A DNA stretch of 8,572 nucleotides, taken from an uncultured Prevotella sp. Its GTDB lineage: Bacteria; Bacteroidota; Bacteroidia; Bacteroidales; Bacteroidaceae. The stretch spans positions 1-8,572 of the forward strand of contig URJQ01000117.1 in NCBI GenBank assembly GCA_900548195.1, given 5' to 3'. Of the stretch, positions 7,301 to 8,572 are shown piece by piece; the first letter of the stretch is position 1; each line of letters begins with the position of its first letter. The translations under genes were made by a program, and so were the position numbers. The notes below the pieces were generated by a model. That model worked only from the letters and a program-made list of their open reading frames with translations. It had not been told where the DNA came from and ran no database searches.

Positions 7301-7536
7301 GTGTTTAATTGGAAACGGCGTGTATCATCCATCTTCAACTGTGCCACTGCAGCGTGCTCGCTCGTGAAAGGCAAGTAGTGGGCAGTCATCGGCATACGAT
7401 TGATATTGGTGATGGTGGCATCTTGCCAAGGATCTGAACCGGCAGTCTGCTTTTTATCTTGAGCTGCAAGAGCCACAGAGGAATGAGCGCAGCATAAGCC
7501 CAGACATATCATAAAGGAACTGATGAATCGTCTCAT
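4375..7536 (-). CDS. Secreted beta-galactosidase, glycoside hydrolase family 2 (LacZ-like)
   Basis: Retaining exo-beta-galactosidase of about 1053 aa, close to E. coli LacZ in length but exported. I chose the ATG at 7534-7536 because a clean signal peptide starts there (MRRFISSFMICLGLC, cleavage near ALA at residues 23-25). An in-frame GTG at 7581 would add 15 residues (MVSPFQKPTFKQHFH) and put an unusual extension before it. Domain order is that of five-domain GH2 enzymes: jelly-roll sugar-binding domain (about 60-250, with YSEDSRLPAHFNIS and QDYWKYSGIERNVF), immunoglobulin-like domain, TIM barrel (about 370-640), second immunoglobulin-like domain, and C-terminal beta-sandwich (about 770-1050). 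Catalytic acid/base is Glu491 in WSMGNESGYG, nucleophile Glu554 in LCEYAHAMGNSEG. VNRQEHN, DEANIECHG, GLVAADRSLHPH, RGPQENYADR and the closing GVGGDNTWG with HPEY are all intact. The lipobox is absent, so it is probably soluble in the periplasm. It is co-transcribed with the GH63 gene 7 bp downstream. Some GH2 relatives take other beta-galactosides than lactose. Confidence 0.93.
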   Translation of the reverse strand: MRRFISSFMICLGLCCAHSSVALAAQDKKQTAGSDPWQDATITNINRMPMTAHYLPFTSEHAAVAQLKMDDTRRFQLNTQTERRRSLDGVWKFKLVKKPSLALNDFFKPSYNVKDWQDINVPESWELQGFDAPIYTDVTYPFKTNPPYVPQDYNPVGHYVHEFTVPENWKGMDIIMDFEGVESAFYLWINGKFVGYSEDSRLPAHFNISQFLKKGKNRLAMKVFRFSDGSYLEDQDYWKYSGIERNVFIQARPKSRMNDYVLGNSLVNNYKDGNFSLDVSMLNPVKGQKVEVKVLSAAGKQLFSQSKNITSPTDTLLHFAKQFQNVQPWNAENPYLYTLVITSTDKNGKVQESVAQPFGFRTIEMKNGQLLVNGVAITIKGVNRQEHNAVHGRTLSIDEMVKDVKMMKQFSINAVRTSHYPNYSEWYQLCEKYGLYMVDEANIECHGILDTEFKQLADREDWYPAFHDRMYRMIKRDRNQTAVIIWSMGNESGYGKHFEKLYDMSKAIDPTRPVQYEGGGYNAKSDIYCPMYARIWALRRHANQRDARPLILCEYAHAMGNSEGNLKDYWDLIYKYDQLQGGFIWDWVDQTIAKTDDKGHKYWAYGGDMGFVGVVNDSNFCANGLVAADRSLHPHIWEVKKVYQYIAFEPVAFMQNRIKVTNRFDFSTLDNYQLVWAVETNGETIKSGKMNFPTLKPHQSTEIEIPMGALPATDDKEYFLTLRAFSKNATGAVAAGHEVAIEQMQLPVQLVKKQEAVTGQIEKTETADDITIKGKSSNYSITFSKKSGEMTSLQYDGKEMLIAGLQPNFWRGITDNDVANGTQERCGTWREAGKNMVLKSIKAESADGNQKATVVAQFDMPEQDSKMEITYNVLANGNVDVNMHFIPGNKALPEIPRLGMRMILKADYDQMTWLGRGPQENYADRKSGYLVGKYSASVWEQYHPYVRAQETANKCDVRWFTLASKSGAGIKVEGAEPLSVSAWNFPQDDLHYIPSMQAHRHGGCVDKKDMVWVNIDHLQMGVGGDNTWGAMVHPEYTITPKEWSYSFTIKNLK

Positions 7537-7593
7537 ATGAAAATGTTGTTTAAAAGTAGGTTTTTGAAATGGTGAAACCACCTTATATATATA

Positions 7594-8196
7594 TTACAGC
7601 GAACAGAAGAATGTTACCAAGAAAGGCACGGAGAAATCTACACAGAAGCCATGGAATATGGAAACGATGATAAAACTTTCGCCCGAATAACGTGTGATGA
7701 TAGGTAATGTGGTATCCATCGTTGTGGCACCACCTACGCTGATAGGTGCCAGTTTGCCGAAATACTTAGCCAATAGCGGAGCGCAAAGGAGGGTGAGAAT
7801 CTCTCTGCTGATGTTTGCCAGCAAAGCGATAGTACCCAGTTCGGCACCTCGATATTGGGTGATGAAGATACTTGACAGTGAGTAATAACCGAATCCTGAG
7901 CCTATTGCCAGACAGTCGGTCAATTGACGATGGCCCAATATCAATGATACTGCAGCGCATCCTGCCAATGTTCCGAATATGGTCATCAGTGGCAATAGCA
8001 TCAATCGAGGGTTTACCTCCCTGAAACTCTTCAGCACAGAGGTATCGCAACCAATGCTGATACCCACACAAAACATCAGGCAGCAAAGGGCATAATAGCT
8101 TACGTCGCTTTCCAGGAAACTGTTAGGAATGACATCACACAAACCTACGATGATGCCAAGGACAAAGAAGCCTACGATAATCAGACTACCTTTCAT
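7594..8196 (-). CDS. lysO: LysO-family lysine exporter, C-terminal (larger) subunit
   Basis: This 200-aa membrane protein matches the C-terminal two thirds of LysO (YbjE), the L-lysine exporter of E. coli, where both parts form one chain of about 300 aa. Hydrophobic segments occur near 4-20, 33-50, 64-87, 95-113, 119-145 and 174-198. Family landmarks are CVGISIG (43-49), GSGFGYYSLSS (99-109), ISREILTL (129-136) and GGATTMDTTLP (155-165). Glu132 in SREI and Asp161 in TMDTT are 29 residues apart and fit the pair of intramembrane acidic residues reported as essential in E. coli LysO (recalled from the literature, not aligned here). Its ATG overlaps the stop of the preceding gene (ATGA, 8193-8196) and a strong AGGAGG lies 6 bp before it, so the start is secure and translation is coupled. 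Its expected role is export of lysine, or toxic analogues such as thialysine, across the inner membrane. Confidence 0.88.
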   Translation of the reverse strand: MKGSLIIVGFFVLGIIVGLCDVIPNSFLESDVSYYALCCLMFCVGISIGCDTSVLKSFREVNPRLMLLPLMTIFGTLAGCAAVSLILGHRQLTDCLAIGSGFGYYSLSSIFITQYRGAELGTIALLANISREILTLLCAPLLAKYFGKLAPISVGGATTMDTTLPIITRYSGESFIIVSIFHGFCVDFSVPFLVTFFCSL

Positions 8197-8504
8197 GCCT
8201 TGCCTCCTTTCTTTCCATTATCTTGAGTCGAAGTATTCGCCTTCTTCGCTGTCACATATCTCCACAATGCCCAAGCAAAGAGCGCACTGCCGGCACTACC
8301 ACCGATTGTCAGGATGATGGCTTCGAGACCAAGAGTCTGAAGACCATTGACTATACGTGGATTAGATCCCACCTCGATACCGAGCAGGAACAGTAGTACC
8401 CAGATGAGAGCCGTGATGATACGGCCGATAAAACTCATTTTCTTGTTGCGAAGCAGATAGCCCGTACCTATTCCGCATAGCATGATCATTACAATCTTGA
8501 GCAT
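8193..8504 (-). CDS. LysO-family lysine exporter, N-terminal (small) subunit
   Basis: This 103-aa protein corresponds to the N-terminal part of LysO/DUF340. It has three hydrophobic stretches (about 3-18, 27-45 and 57-80), the motif FLLGIEVGSNPRIV (39-52), which carries an intramembrane Glu44, and a charged, lysine-rich tail (86-103). It overlaps the larger subunit gene by four bases, so the two are one functional unit split across two reading frames. I believe this split form is usual in Bacteroidales rather than a local frameshift: each half has its own start, ribosome-binding site and hydrophilic ends. Its ATG (8502-8504) is preceded by AAGGA (8510-8514). Only 68 bp upstream are visible, with no clear TAnnTTTG element, so the promoter and any lysine-responsive leader would lie outside or at the edge of the window. 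Confidence 0.85.
   Translation of the reverse strand: MLKIVMIMLCGIGTGYLLRNKKMSFIGRIITALIWVLLFLLGIEVGSNPRIVNGLQTLGLEAIILTIGGSAGSALFAWALWRYVTAKKANTSTQDNGKKGGKA
8203..8208 (-). promoter_or_regulatory. Strong Shine-Dalgarno site for the larger LysO subunit
   Basis: AGGAGG lies 6 bp before the ATG at 8196 and inside the last codons (KKGG) of the small subunit gene. Perfect Shine-Dalgarno sequences are uncommon in Bacteroidetes, so this one supports the ATGA overlap as a true translation start and suggests the two halves are made in coupled amounts. Confidence 0.6.
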
Positions 8505-8572
8505 TGTTTTCCTTCTTTTCTTTCTATCTTTTTACTTTATATAATGTGTAAGTAGGTCGAAATAATTCTGAT

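Noticed and set aside
7460..7536. A possible lipoprotein signal in the beta-galactosidase leader (LGLCC).
   Set aside because: The residue before the first Cys is Leu and before the second is Cys, neither fitting a lipobox; an ordinary signal peptidase I site (ALA) follows.
8505..8572. A lysine riboswitch upstream of the lysO genes.
   Set aside because: Only 68 bp are visible, far too short for an L-box, and they show no riboswitch-like helices; the question cannot be settled within this window.

Overview
The window looks like a Bacteroidales chromosome, most likely Prevotella/Segatella. This is inferred from three things: a TTG-N20-TAccTTTG promoter of the Bacteroidetes sigma-factor type, periplasmic glycoside hydrolases with their own signal peptides, and a lysine exporter of the LysO family encoded as two genes, an arrangement I associate with this phylum. 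No database search was possible.

Layout. Left (1-775): the 3' end of an insertion sequence, read rightward, carrying the C-terminal part of a DDE-type transposase. Left-centre (747-1958): a leftward two-gene cassette of unknown function, a 73-aa protein followed by a 325-aa helical protein, driven by a recognisable promoter at 2007-2038. The stop codon of the 325-aa gene lies inside the last bases of the transposase gene, so its original C-terminus was probably replaced by the insertion. Centre (1959-2483): about 525 bp without a convincing gene, holding the promoter, a cluster of small palindromes (2131-2189), one doubtful 46-codon ORF and an intrinsic terminator (2418-2458).

Right (2484-8504): a leftward run of four genes. 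Two short membrane genes, overlapping by four bases, together make one LysO-type lysine exporter. After 57 bp comes a secreted GH2 beta-galactosidase, and 7 bp after that a secreted GH63-type alpha-glycosidase, followed by the terminator. The two hydrolases are very probably co-transcribed and both should act in the periplasm or at the cell surface on oligosaccharides. The lysine exporter has no obvious metabolic link to them and may simply share the transcript, or be a separate unit upstream.

The best candidate for something undescribed is the 73-aa plus 325-aa cassette with its adjacent insertion sequence. The hydrolase and exporter genes are ordinary family members with key residues in place.
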